Source of the DNA: Bacteroidota bacterium
GTDB taxonomy: Bacteria > Bacteroidota > Bacteroidia > Chitinophagales > Chitinophagaceae
DNA: 64,000 bases
Direction of reading: 5' to 3'
Assembly (NCBI GenBank): GCA_029560415.1
Contig: JAKQKY010000057.1
Location: 45,677 to 109,676, forward strand
The notes beneath the pieces were generated by a model. It did no database searches. It was not told the origin of the DNA and saw only the letters and a list, made by a program, of their open reading frames with translations. A program made the translations under genes and the position numbers. This document shows, piece by piece, positions 1 to 8,406 of the stretch. The stretch's first letter is position 1; each line of letters opens with the position of its first letter.

Positions 1-496
1 CATTTACCGTATGGCTATCCGTTCCGATCATCATACCGCCGGGGAATGCATAATTTTCCAATACTACCTGGTGAATGATACCGGCACCCGGCTTCCAGAA
101 GCCGATGCCATATTTATTGGATACTGATGCCAGGAAATCGTACACTTCGCTGCTTTCATTTACGGCCCGGCTAAGATCAGTTTTGCTGTTTACTTTGGCT
201 TCGATCAGGTGATCACAATGTACGGTACTGGGTACGGCAACTGCTGTACGGCCAGACTGCATGAATTGTAATAGGGCCATCTGGGCCGTGGCATCCTGCA
301 TGGCTACACGGTCTGGCGCAAAATCTACATAAGAATTACCTCTTTCAAAGGTTTCGGTAGCATTGCCCTGCCATAAATGGGCGTATAATATTTTTTCAGT
401 GAGGGTAAGGGCTTTGCCGGTTGCTTTACGGGCTGCAGTCACTCTTTCGGGGAAATTTGCATAAACCTTTTTGATCATTTCGATGTCGAATGCCAT
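1..496 (-). CDS. acn: Aconitate hydratase, N-terminal part (runs off left edge)
   Basis: Encodes the first 165 residues of aconitase, the cytoplasmic [4Fe-4S] enzyme that interconverts citrate and isocitrate in the TCA cycle. The start is the ATG at 496-494 ([15 protein letters not shown]). Visible family signatures are HCDHLIEA at residues 93-100 and GTDSHT at 158-163. The cluster cysteines lie beyond the window. The pattern (short N-terminus, [10 protein letters not shown] before the DSHT motif) resembles the mitochondrial-type aconitases common in Bacteroidota rather than AcnA or AcnB; this is recognition, not alignment. A TAATTTTG box lies on the minus strand at 614-607 and could be the -7 element, giving a leader of about 110 nt. 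The neighbour upstream is divergent. Confidence 0.93.
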   Translation of the reverse strand, partial: MAFDIEMIKKVYANFPERVTAARKATGKALTLTEKILYAHLWQGNATETFERGNSYVDFAPDRVAMQDATAQMALLQFMQSGRTAVAVPSTVHCDHLIEAKVNSKTDLSRAVNESSEVYDFLASVSNKYGIGFWKPGAGIIHQVVLENYAFPGGMMIGTDSHTVN

Positions 497-694
497 AGTA
501 CTGATTTGGAGATTTGGAAAAAAGATAATTTAAACTGTATATGAACCGATTTGTTTTACAGGATACTGCATAACAGCCTGATTTCTTATACAGATAAATG
601 GTTTTGCAAAATTACTGAAATGAAGGAAGGATTTGTAGAAAAAAAAGGACTAATTTTAATATTAGATTCCATTAACGCTTAATATTTTTACATC

Positions 695-916
695 ATGAAT
701 CGATTCAAGCACTTTGTGGAATGGCATGTTTTCGGCGTTTGTTCTGCCATTGGGGAGAAAGTTGGCATCGCTTCGGCCACGATCCGCAAATACTTCATTT
801 ATATTTCCTTTCTCACCATGGGTTCGCCCCTGATCATTTACCTGTTCGTTGCTTTTTGGATGAATGTAAAAAAATACATCGTCAATGCCCGGAGAAATCC
901 GTTGAGGTATTGGTGA
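695..916 (+). CDS. Small PspC-domain membrane protein
   Basis: A 73-residue protein that is essentially one PspC domain. The N-terminus carries the FGVCSAIGEKVGI segment typical of PspC (GVCAGLAEYFGI-like), followed by a hydrophobic stretch at about residues 33-55 (YISFLTMGSPLIIYLFVAFW) that should cross the inner membrane once or twice. In proteobacteria PspC senses envelope stress with PspB. In Bacteroidota, stand-alone short PspC proteins are common and their role is not settled. There is no psp operon around it. It is divergent from aconitase and is followed directly by a degenerate short tandem repeat. The start has an AT-rich upstream region typical of this phylum. Confidence 0.75.
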   Translation: MNRFKHFVEWHVFGVCSAIGEKVGIASATIRKYFIYISFLTMGSPLIIYLFVAFWMNVKKYIVNARRNPLRYW

Positions 917-917
917 G

Positions 918-988
918 GCTGGATGCTGGATACTGGATGCTGGATACGAGATACAGGATGCTAGATACTGGATACTAGATACTGGATA
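918..988. repeat. Degenerate 7-8 bp tandem repeat (ctggata family)
   Basis: Immediately after the stop of the PspC-like gene there are about nine imperfect copies of a tggatac/ctggatgc unit (for example gctggatactggatgctgg), with variants such as gagatac and ctagatac. The array ends where an AT-rich spacer begins. It is non-coding. No protein or transposon end is associated with it. Confidence 0.8.
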
Positions 989-1061
989 ATTTAAATTTGT
1001 TAGTTTATTCTTTCATTGCGGCATCTACCTTTCTTATTGCTTATTTCTCATTTCTTATTCC

Positions 1062-1883
1062 TTATTTCACTGCGCTTCTGAGTTTCACTAATTTTTCCAG
1101 CAAAGGTTCGAGTAATTCAAGTTTAAGCATATTGGCACCATCGCTTTTGGCAACAGCAGGGTTGGGGTGGGTTTCTATGAATAAGCCATCGGCGCCGGTT
1201 GCAATGGCCGCTTTGGCAATCGTCTCGATTAATTGGGGATTTCCGCCGGTTACGCCCGATGTTTGATTGGGCTGTTGCAGGGAGTGTGTACAATCCATGA
1301 TCACCGGCACATTGATCTCTTTCATCCAGGTGATGTTGCGGTAATCTACTACCAGGTCCTGGTAACCAAAAGTATTTCCTCTTTCTATCAGTCCCACTTT
1401 CGGGTTGCCGGCCTGTTGTATTTTTTCTACGGCAAATTTCATCGATGGACCACTTAAAAACTGCCCTTTTTTTACATTCACGATCTTACCGGTTACGGCA
1501 GCAGCGTGCAATAGGTCTGTTTGGCGGCAAAGAAAGGCAGGTATCTGCAGGATGTCTACATAACCCGCAGCGATAGCCGCTTCCAGGGCGGTATGAATAT
1601 CGGTGGTAACCGGGAGTCCGTATTGTTCGCCGGTTTTTTTCAGCAATTGCAGCGCTTTTTCATCCCCGATGCCCGTGAATGAACCGGCACTGGTGCGATT
1701 AGCCTTGCGGTACGAAGATTTGAAAATATAGGGTATGCCTAACCGTTTGCAAATAGAGGATACTTTATCGGCTACTTCAAGCACCACTTCTTCGCTTTCT
1801 ACTACACATGGGCCGGCAATTAAAAAGAAGTTGCCGGCATCATAGCTTTGTTTGCTGAATAAGTCGGTTAAATATTTTTCCAT
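1062..1883 (-). CDS. kdsA: 3-deoxy-8-phosphooctulonate synthase
   Basis: Condenses phosphoenolpyruvate with arabinose 5-phosphate to make KDO-8-phosphate, the precursor of the inner-core sugar of lipopolysaccharide, in the cytoplasm. The 273 residues are the usual family length. Motifs seen are FLIAGPCVVES near residue 21, FKSSYRKANRTS near 55, and IMDCTHSLQQPN, LFIETHPNP and AKSDGANML in the C-terminal half. The Cys in AGPC, together with the later His, Glu and Asp, matches the metal-dependent class known from Aquifex; the metal-free E. coli class has Asn there. A TAATTTTG box ends only 4 bp before the ATG, with TTTC 20 bp further upstream, so the mRNA may be almost leaderless. No other KDO gene is adjacent. 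Confidence 0.96.
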   Translation of the reverse strand: MEKYLTDLFSKQSYDAGNFFLIAGPCVVESEEVVLEVADKVSSICKRLGIPYIFKSSYRKANRTSAGSFTGIGDEKALQLLKKTGEQYGLPVTTDIHTALEAAIAAGYVDILQIPAFLCRQTDLLHAAAVTGKIVNVKKGQFLSGPSMKFAVEKIQQAGNPKVGLIERGNTFGYQDLVVDYRNITWMKEINVPVIMDCTHSLQQPNQTSGVTGGNPQLIETIAKAAIATGADGLFIETHPNPAVAKSDGANMLKLELLEPLLEKLVKLRSAVK

Positions 1884-1887
1884 GCGG

Positions 1888-1895
1888 CAAAATTA
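1888..1895 (-). promoter_or_regulatory. Candidate -7 box for kdsA, near-leaderless
   Basis: TAATTTTG on the minus strand fits the Bacteroidota TAnnTTTG consensus. TTTC, one base from the TTTG -33 element, lies 20 bp upstream. The box ends 4 bp from the kdsA ATG, so transcription would begin at or within a few bases of the start codon. Confidence 0.4.
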
Positions 1896-1944
1896 CAGAT
1901 ATCCTCCAGTTTACTGAAATGCTAATTATTATAATGCCGTTAAA

Positions 1945-4302
1945 TTAACGGTTGCTGATAAAAAACACTTTTTTGATCTTGTTATTTTCTATTTGATAAA
2001 TGGCCGTCGCTTCCAGTGGCTTATTCCCAAAGCCTGTCACACTTTCCTTATCGATGATTGTATTGCCCTGTATGATGCGTTCTTTAATTTCGCAATGCAG
2101 TTCGGGCACATTGTTGAGGAAAGTGTATTGTTTGCGCATTTCAGCCTTTCCTTTTGTAACAAGTGTATTCGGGAAATCATATAATTCCACATCATCCGCA
2201 TAAGGCTCCAGGAAAGCATCAAGGTTATGTGCATTGTAGGCGTTTAGTTGCCTTTGTACGAGGGCCAGGGGCGTTTCTCTTATCAGTGTATCGGGTTTGA
2301 TCAAATGGCCTTTGTTGATCACCAGGCTGATCTGTTCGAGGTTATCCAATGCATCAATGGGATTGGCATTGAGTAATACCATGTCGGCTTTTTTGCCCAA
2401 GGCAATGCTGCCTGTTTCTTTTTCTTTTCCCAGTATGTACGTTGGATTAATGGTAGCTGATTGAATTATCTGCCAGTTACTGATACCCGCTCTTTTCATC
2501 AGATTTAATTCAGCCAGCAAAGAAGTGCCATGTAATGTACCAATATTGCCCGCATCTGTACCCGCAGCAATACGGATACCCGCATCCATCATTTTTTTGA
2601 GATTTACCAGGCATATGGAATCCAGTTTTGAGGCAGATGCTTTATTGGTTTTGATGGAATTTTTATATGCACCGATCAAGGCTGGTTCAGGCAGGTGTTT
2701 GAGATCGTACAAAGAACCCAGCTGTACCTGGTTTGCAAGTCTTAATTCTCTGGATGTAAAATCAAGCTCCTGCCCAAATGTTTTACGATATCCATCATGC
2801 ACCACTAATGTAGGGCAAAGAATCACATTCCTGCTTTTTAATAATTTGATAAAATCATCTGAAACGACCTCATCATCCACGCTATGTACGAGGTAATCAC
2901 ATCCAGCTTCCACCGCCAGTTGTGCGGTTATTCTTTCTGTTGCATGAACGGCTACTTTGAGATGGTTTTTATGAGCTTCTTCAATGATGGCCCTGGCAAC
3001 CGGTAAAAATTTCTGTGCAGCCTCTGCTTTATCGTTTCCATTTGCGATATACCATATTTTAATAAAATCAGGATGATAGGGAAGTTGTTGCTGTACCATT
3101 TTTCTGCCTTCTTCTTCGGTTTTCACCAGGTTGAATGGCTCATCATTGCCCAGTTTTTTAAAAGCTTCTGGTTCAAAAGAAGTAATCAAAGGCCCCGTCA
3201 TGTATACAGCAGGTGCATATGTTTTATTAACGAACTTATCCCTCAATTGTAAAAAATTAGGAGTGGAGCCCACATCAATTACTGAAGTGATGCCTGATTG
3301 AACATAGCGTTTCAATACATCCGGCATGTTTACATGCGTCCATTCAATTTCTTTTTCGAATGGCATGTATTTACGCAGGTTGATGCCATCTGGCCTTGTG
3401 TACAATCCACCTGATTGGCTAAAATGCACATGTGCATCTGTCATTCCGGGCATCAGGAATTTACCGGCACCATCAATGATAGTTGCATCTGGCGGCAAAT
3501 TTGCATTGGAAGATTTTGTGCTGATGGCACTGATCATATTCCCTGTGATACTAACGGTTACATTGGGAATGAGTTTTTGTTTTTCAACATCAACCAGCGT
3601 TACATTCCTGATGATCGTTTTTGCATTGGGAGAAATAGTAGCACCTTCTTCAATTTTAATGCCTTCATTTTGTTTTTTTACAGATGCTAGATTTTCTGTA
3701 ACAGCCATTTGTTTTTTTGCCAACGAAACCGTTTTATCAAAAACCTGCCAGAAATTCCATTGTTTAATAAAATCAATGGCATTGTTGAGTGAAATACTGT
3801 CGCTGCCTGATACCTCATAGTTTTTGGCCATTTCTAAATACGTTACTTTTTCTTTTTCTGTATCAGCTTCTTCATAAACACTGCTAGCCTGTTCTCTTCC
3901 GGCCTCTGGTAAGGAGTTGAAAAGGCCGTTGAATTGTAATACAAATTCTTTTGCGTATTCTTTTGCGGGGTCTTTTTGAATGGCCAGCATGGTCATTGAG
4001 TGTACACGGTAATGAAAACCCGGAACTTTGAAATAGAGCTTATCAAGCTTAGAATGAATATCAAAACTATCCAGTGATTGAATCACCTTTTCAAATTCCT
4101 GTTTTGCAAAATAAAAACGGAAAAGATCGTTATAGTACGCGGCTTTATCATCGTTTCTATAGATAGGAATCACTGCTGCCGCCAATTTGCTCATAGACTG
4201 CGGATAGTTGTTGGCTGTTAGATCTCTTGCCGGAAAATAGATTTTTTGAGTATAGCCAATCCTTGATGATAACAGCAGAAAAAAAACTAGCATTCGTTTC
4301 AT
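1945..4302 (-). CDS. Secreted amidohydrolase with helical N-terminal region and SnoaL-like C-terminus
   Basis: A 785-residue protein. Residues 1-19 form a signal peptide ending at GYTQ. Residues 20 to about 215 are a charged, helix-rich region without a family I recognise. An amidohydrolase (imidazolonepropionase-like) domain follows at about 225-665: the metal motif DAHVHF (His 291 and 293), VAVHATE, YLVHSVDD and AAGTDAGN. The last 110 residues (LNAYNAHNLDAFLEPYADD onward) look like a SnoaL/NTF2-type domain. The protein should hydrolyse a C-N bond in the periplasm or outside, but the substrate cannot be read from the sequence; secreted relatives are often annotated as prolidase-like or imidazolonepropionase-like. 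It is monocistronic in appearance. The three-part architecture is unusual. Confidence 0.88.
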   Translation of the reverse strand: MKRMLVFFLLLSSRIGYTQKIYFPARDLTANNYPQSMSKLAAAVIPIYRNDDKAAYYNDLFRFYFAKQEFEKVIQSLDSFDIHSKLDKLYFKVPGFHYRVHSMTMLAIQKDPAKEYAKEFVLQFNGLFNSLPEAGREQASSVYEEADTEKEKVTYLEMAKNYEVSGSDSISLNNAIDFIKQWNFWQVFDKTVSLAKKQMAVTENLASVKKQNEGIKIEEGATISPNAKTIIRNVTLVDVEKQKLIPNVTVSITGNMISAISTKSSNANLPPDATIIDGAGKFLMPGMTDAHVHFSQSGGLYTRPDGINLRKYMPFEKEIEWTHVNMPDVLKRYVQSGITSVIDVGSTPNFLQLRDKFVNKTYAPAVYMTGPLITSFEPEAFKKLGNDEPFNLVKTEEEGRKMVQQQLPYHPDFIKIWYIANGNDKAEAAQKFLPVARAIIEEAHKNHLKVAVHATERITAQLAVEAGCDYLVHSVDDEVVSDDFIKLLKSRNVILCPTLVVHDGYRKTFGQELDFTSRELRLANQVQLGSLYDLKHLPEPALIGAYKNSIKTNKASASKLDSICLVNLKKMMDAGIRIAAGTDAGNIGTLHGTSLLAELNLMKRAGISNWQIIQSATINPTYILGKEKETGSIALGKKADMVLLNANPIDALDNLEQISLVINKGHLIKPDTLIRETPLALVQRQLNAYNAHNLDAFLEPYADDVELYDFPNTLVTKGKAEMRKQYTFLNNVPELHCEIKERIIQGNTIIDKESVTGFGNKPLEATAIYQIENNKIKKVFFISNR

Positions 4303-4477
4303 ATAGTATCTATTTATGATCTAATATAGGATTTATTTCATGCAGCATTAAAAATTAACCCATTATTTTAAAACTATGAAGGAATGGGATGTTGAATGAA
4401 TGCCTGATTCATCATTGAAAAGTTCTCATAGTGATTGAAAGGTCGTATCTGCCAGGACTCTTACAAGGGTTCATTAA

Positions 4478-5218
4478 TTATTGCCCGATCAGTTTCAGGA
4501 ATTCTTCTTTTTTCCTGCGGGAAACATCCGCAAAGCGACCATTCTTCATTTCAATTTTACCGCCATCTCCTTTAATATATCGTTTGATGTATTTAAGGTT
4601 TATGATGTGTGAGTGATGAGTGCGAAAAAATTGATCATCGGGTAAAAGCTCTTCAAAATCCTTAAGTGTTTTGCTGGCAAGGAGCTTTGGCTGGCTGTTG
4701 AAATAAATGGTAGTATAGTTGCTGCTTGCTTCAAGTTGAATGATATCCTGCATATCAAAAAACAACAGGCCTTCCAGCGTATGAATGGCCAGTTTTTTTA
4801 AACTGGATTTGCTTTGAAGATTTTGTTCAAGAGCAGATATTTTTTTTTCTGTATCGTTGATATTTTCTTTTTTTATTTTGGATACAGCTTCTTTCAATTC
4901 TTCAATGTCGATGGGTTTGAGCAGGTAATCAAATGCCGCATACCGGATGGCCTTGATGGCATATTGATCGTATGCAGTAGTAAAGATTAAGTGAAATGTT
5001 TTTTTAGGGATCCTGTTCAACATGTCGAAACCGCCCATGCGGGGCATTTCAATATCGAGGAAAACAATGTCCGGATGCAGGCTTTCAATCAGTTGAATGC
5101 CTTCCTCCCCATTCCTGGCTTCACCCAGCAGGTTCACATCCTTGCAATAATCTTTTAATTTCTGTTTTAGCGCAATACGCCCCATTTGTTCGTCGTCTAT
5201 GATAATGGCTGTAAGCAT
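4478..5218 (-). CDS. LytTR-family response regulator
   Basis: A 246-residue two-component regulator. The receiver domain occupies residues 1-120, with the acidic pocket DDE at 8-10, phospho-acceptor Asp55 in VFLDIEMPRMGG, and conserved TTAYDQYA and LLKPI. A LytTR DNA-binding domain occupies about 140-240 (LEASSNYTTIYF, FFRTHHSHIINLKYI). Its ATG overlaps the TAA of the upstream sensor kinase by one base (TAATG), so the pair is cotranscribed and probably translationally coupled. The neighbouring kinase is LytS-type, which normally pairs with LytTR regulators. Target genes cannot be told. The nearby secreted amidohydrolase downstream is a possible target by position only. Confidence 0.95.
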   Translation of the reverse strand: MLTAIIIDDEQMGRIALKQKLKDYCKDVNLLGEARNGEEGIQLIESLHPDIVFLDIEMPRMGGFDMLNRIPKKTFHLIFTTAYDQYAIKAIRYAAFDYLLKPIDIEELKEAVSKIKKENINDTEKKISALEQNLQSKSSLKKLAIHTLEGLLFFDMQDIIQLEASSNYTTIYFNSQPKLLASKTLKDFEELLPDDQFFRTHHSHIINLKYIKRYIKGDGGKIEMKNGRFADVSRRKKEEFLKLIGQ

Positions 5219-8200
5219 TAAACTATTTTTAAAAAGATGGTTACCCTCGTTCCTGCAGGTTTGCCATCAATAAACAAATCGGTTATTTCTACCGAAGGTT
5301 CTTTTTCGTTATTATAAAGTTTTACCCTGTTGCTGCTCATATCAATTCCGTATGATGTTTTTTCACCTGCATTTGTTTCGCCGTTTTTTGGTCTGCCAAC
5401 ACCATTGTCTTCAATGATGTACTTAATATGGTTATTTTCCAGGCTCACCGATATCATCAGTTTACCCAGGTCATCTGCCCGGTGCCGGATGCCATGAAGG
5501 ATAGCATTTTCCACGAAAGGTTGAATGATCAATGGAGGAACTTTATAATCTTCCTGTAACAGATCTTCGGCAATCCTGATCTCCGCCTTAAATTTATTTT
5601 CGTGGCGTAGTTTTTCCAATTCAATGTACAGTTTTAAGGTATCCATATCTTTCGACAGGTTTACCGTATTATGTTTGGTGCTATCCAGGATATTGCGAAG
5701 GAGTTTGGCAAATGTATTGAGGTAAACAGTGGCATGATATTTATCATTGCTCTGTATCAGTGCATCGATGCTATTGATGCAATTAAAAATGAAGTGCGGG
5801 TTCATTTGACTGCGCAATGCTTTCATCTCCATATCTGCCATCTGCCGCTGAAATGCTGTTTTTATTTTCTCTTCTTTCCTGATAGATTTGAATCTAGAAC
5901 GAATGATCCAATACAAAAATAAACCGGTCAATAAAAGGCAAATCAAAACAAACCAGGTAGTTTCCCAAAAGGGAGGATTGATCCTGATGGCAAAGCTTGT
6001 AATATTACCTGCACGATCGCCCTGTTCTGCTTTAACCTGGAAAAGATACTCTCCCGGCGCAATATTGGTGTATTGAGCATATCTTTTGTTTGCGGCATCT
6101 ACCCAGCCTTTATCCACGCCCGTTAGTTGATAATAATAATGAGTTTGTGCAAGGTTGCTGTAATTCAATGCTGAAAATTCGATGCTGAAAAAATTCTCTT
6201 TGTAAGAAAGTTCCAGTGTTTTGTGCTGATCCAGTAGTGAATCAATTGGGATAGGTCTGTCAAAAAGTTTAAAGCCTGTTATTTCCGTTTTGGGTAGGGT
6301 TTTATTGACTCCTGCAATATTTGTGGGATTGAAACTTATTGCTTCCGATGTTGTAAAACTAAGCCATTGGCCATTTTGTAATGGATAAAACCTGTTGGCG
6401 CTGAAAGATGAATTAATGATACCAGGTTCAATTCCAAAAGGGATCACTTTTTTTTCTGCAGGTTTGTATTGATAAATGCCGTAATCATTCGTAATCCAGA
6501 TATTGCCGGCTATATCTTTTTTTATAGCATAAATACTGTTCGACGGAAATCCATCAGATGCATCCAGGTGTGTAAATGACTTTGTTCTTTTATTGAAAAA
6601 ATTCAACCCGCCATATAGTGTGCTAATCAGCATTATGCTGTCGTTATACGCTTCAATTCCATTGCATACAGAACCGGAAATGGCAGCCGGGTTGTTTTTC
6701 CCGGGTAACCAGGTTTGAACATAGATTCTTTTCTGGAGGTCGAATTCATGAAATCCATCCATACTGGTCACCCAACAAGATCTATTGTTATCAATGTATA
6801 TATCGGTTACGGGTGCCTGCTTTTTTAATACTTTATTCCATTCTTTTCCGGGAGATAAAAATGCCCCGGTTTTTTTATCCCATTTGATGATCATCCCATT
6901 TTGCAAACCCAGCCATATATTTCCGTATGGATCTTTCGTCATACTACGAATGGTTCGTCCCATCATTTCAGGCGGATGCAGGGTTGTTTCTTTACCTGTT
7001 TTCTGATCATATATGAGCAGGTAACCATGCTGGCATCCCATCCATATTGAATTTGAATCGGCCTGCAGCATACTCCATACAAAGTTCTTTTCCTTCGGGC
7101 CATTAAATATTAACGAATGATGGTACCTGAATGAATCATCATATACTGCTATACCGGCGCCCCAGGTTCCGAGGAACAGATCTCCCCGGGGCGTTTGAAT
7201 AAAACTGAGTATTTCATTTTTTGAAATGGACGCGGGATTGTTTTCCTCATGTTTAATGACACTGAATGTTTGTTGGTAAGGATTGAAAATACTAATGCCC
7301 TTATCGGTTCCGATCCAGATATTTTCTTCCCTGTCCTGGAAGAGATTGAAAATTTTATAATTATAGTCGATGCCTTCTTTTTTCTTTTCTGTTGCCACGC
7401 AGTAATCAAATACATCTTTCTCTTTATTGTATCGAAGCAACCCGGCATTCTCTGTTCCTATCCAGATGGTTTGATGATCATCTTCCAACATACAGTTGAT
7501 CAGCAGTCCGGCATCAGCAGGGTTCCAGCTTCCTTGTTTATTTTTAATGGCTGCCAGTGAGTAGCGGTGTAATTTTTGAGTAGCCTGTTCGTATTGGTAA
7601 AACTCATCATCCCACGTGGTGACCCATATATTCTGCCGGCTATCGATCATTACATGCCTTAAGATATTTTTATTGAACCCATTTTTTTGGAACAATGGAT
7701 GTTGAGCTGGATTCAAGGTATTGCCGAAAATGCTCCCGCTGCTCTTTTCAAACATGCATAGTTGTGTGCCCATGGGAGCCCAGTAATTACCGGCACTATC
7801 CGTGGCAATGAAATTTTGTTGGCGGGATTGATCGGGGGTAATGCTAATAATAAAAATGTCTTTATTGTGCGAAAGCCTTTTTACCTGGTCATTGACTTCG
7901 AATAACCATGTTTGGTCATTGATATCCCTGAATATGGTTGTTTGATAAGGATCGGACTTTATATTTTTACCGCTGTCAAACAGGCTGAATTGCAGTTTGC
8001 TTCGATCGAGTTTTTCTACATCTGTATTTTTCAGGATCCAAAGGGAATTGTTCTTTTTGTCAAAATGTATATCTGCACCACTGGTTAGTCCATGGTATGG
8101 ACTACTCAGGATATCCGGATAATACTGAAATCGGGTTCCATCATAGCGTTGCAGGCCATTCATGGTGGCGATCCACATATAGCCTTTGGAGTCTTGTGCA

Positions 8201-8340
8201 AAAGCAACCACCTGGTTGTGGAGTAAACCATCCGACTGGTTAATGTGCCGGAAGAAATAAGGAAGATTTTCCTGTGCGTTGGTTGGTTGTGCAAGGCATA
8301 ATACGATCCACGTAAAAATGATAAAGCAGCGATTGCACAT
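5218..8340 (-). CDS. Beta-propeller sensor histidine kinase, LytS-type
   Basis: A 1040-residue membrane sensor. A signal peptide (cleavage near NAQEN) leads into about 680 residues of two-component regulator propeller repeats, seen as recurring IWIGTENAGLLRY and NIWIGTDKGISIF blocks. A Y_Y_Y domain follows (YYYQLTGVDKGW, PGEYLFQVKA), then one transmembrane helix (WFVLICLLLTGLFLYWII). The cytoplasmic kinase core carries the His_kinase motif NPHFIFNCINSIDALI and an ATPase domain (IIQPFVENAILHGI, IEDNGVGRP). Periplasmic propellers of this kind in Bacteroides bind oligosaccharides in hybrid kinases, but here the kinase is a separate LytS-type protein and the ligand is unknown. It forms an operon with the LytTR regulator through a one-base stop/start overlap. 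Confidence 0.95.
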   Translation of the reverse strand: MCNRCFIIFTWIVLCLAQPTNAQENLPYFFRHINQSDGLLHNQVVAFAQDSKGYMWIATMNGLQRYDGTRFQYYPDILSSPYHGLTSGADIHFDKKNNSLWILKNTDVEKLDRSKLQFSLFDSGKNIKSDPYQTTIFRDINDQTWLFEVNDQVKRLSHNKDIFIISITPDQSRQQNFIATDSAGNYWAPMGTQLCMFEKSSGSIFGNTLNPAQHPLFQKNGFNKNILRHVMIDSRQNIWVTTWDDEFYQYEQATQKLHRYSLAAIKNKQGSWNPADAGLLINCMLEDDHQTIWIGTENAGLLRYNKEKDVFDYCVATEKKKEGIDYNYKIFNLFQDREENIWIGTDKGISIFNPYQQTFSVIKHEENNPASISKNEILSFIQTPRGDLFLGTWGAGIAVYDDSFRYHHSLIFNGPKEKNFVWSMLQADSNSIWMGCQHGYLLIYDQKTGKETTLHPPEMMGRTIRSMTKDPYGNIWLGLQNGMIIKWDKKTGAFLSPGKEWNKVLKKQAPVTDIYIDNNRSCWVTSMDGFHEFDLQKRIYVQTWLPGKNNPAAISGSVCNGIEAYNDSIMLISTLYGGLNFFNKRTKSFTHLDASDGFPSNSIYAIKKDIAGNIWITNDYGIYQYKPAEKKVIPFGIEPGIINSSFSANRFYPLQNGQWLSFTTSEAISFNPTNIAGVNKTLPKTEITGFKLFDRPIPIDSLLDQHKTLELSYKENFFSIEFSALNYSNLAQTHYYYQLTGVDKGWVDAANKRYAQYTNIAPGEYLFQVKAEQGDRAGNITSFAIRINPPFWETTWFVLICLLLTGLFLYWIIRSRFKSIRKEEKIKTAFQRQMADMEMKALRSQMNPHFIFNCINSIDALIQSNDKYHATVYLNTFAKLLRNILDSTKHNTVNLSKDMDTLKLYIELEKLRHENKFKAEIRIAEDLLQEDYKVPPLIIQPFVENAILHGIRHRADDLGKLMISVSLENNHIKYIIEDNGVGRPKNGETNAGEKTSYGIDMSSNRVKLYNNEKEPSVEITDLFIDGKPAGTRVTIFLKIV

Positions 8341-8406
8341 GACTAAAGTTAATCACAGTTTATGAATGCAACAATTGAAATAAACGAGGCTTTTATCATT
8401 CAATCA

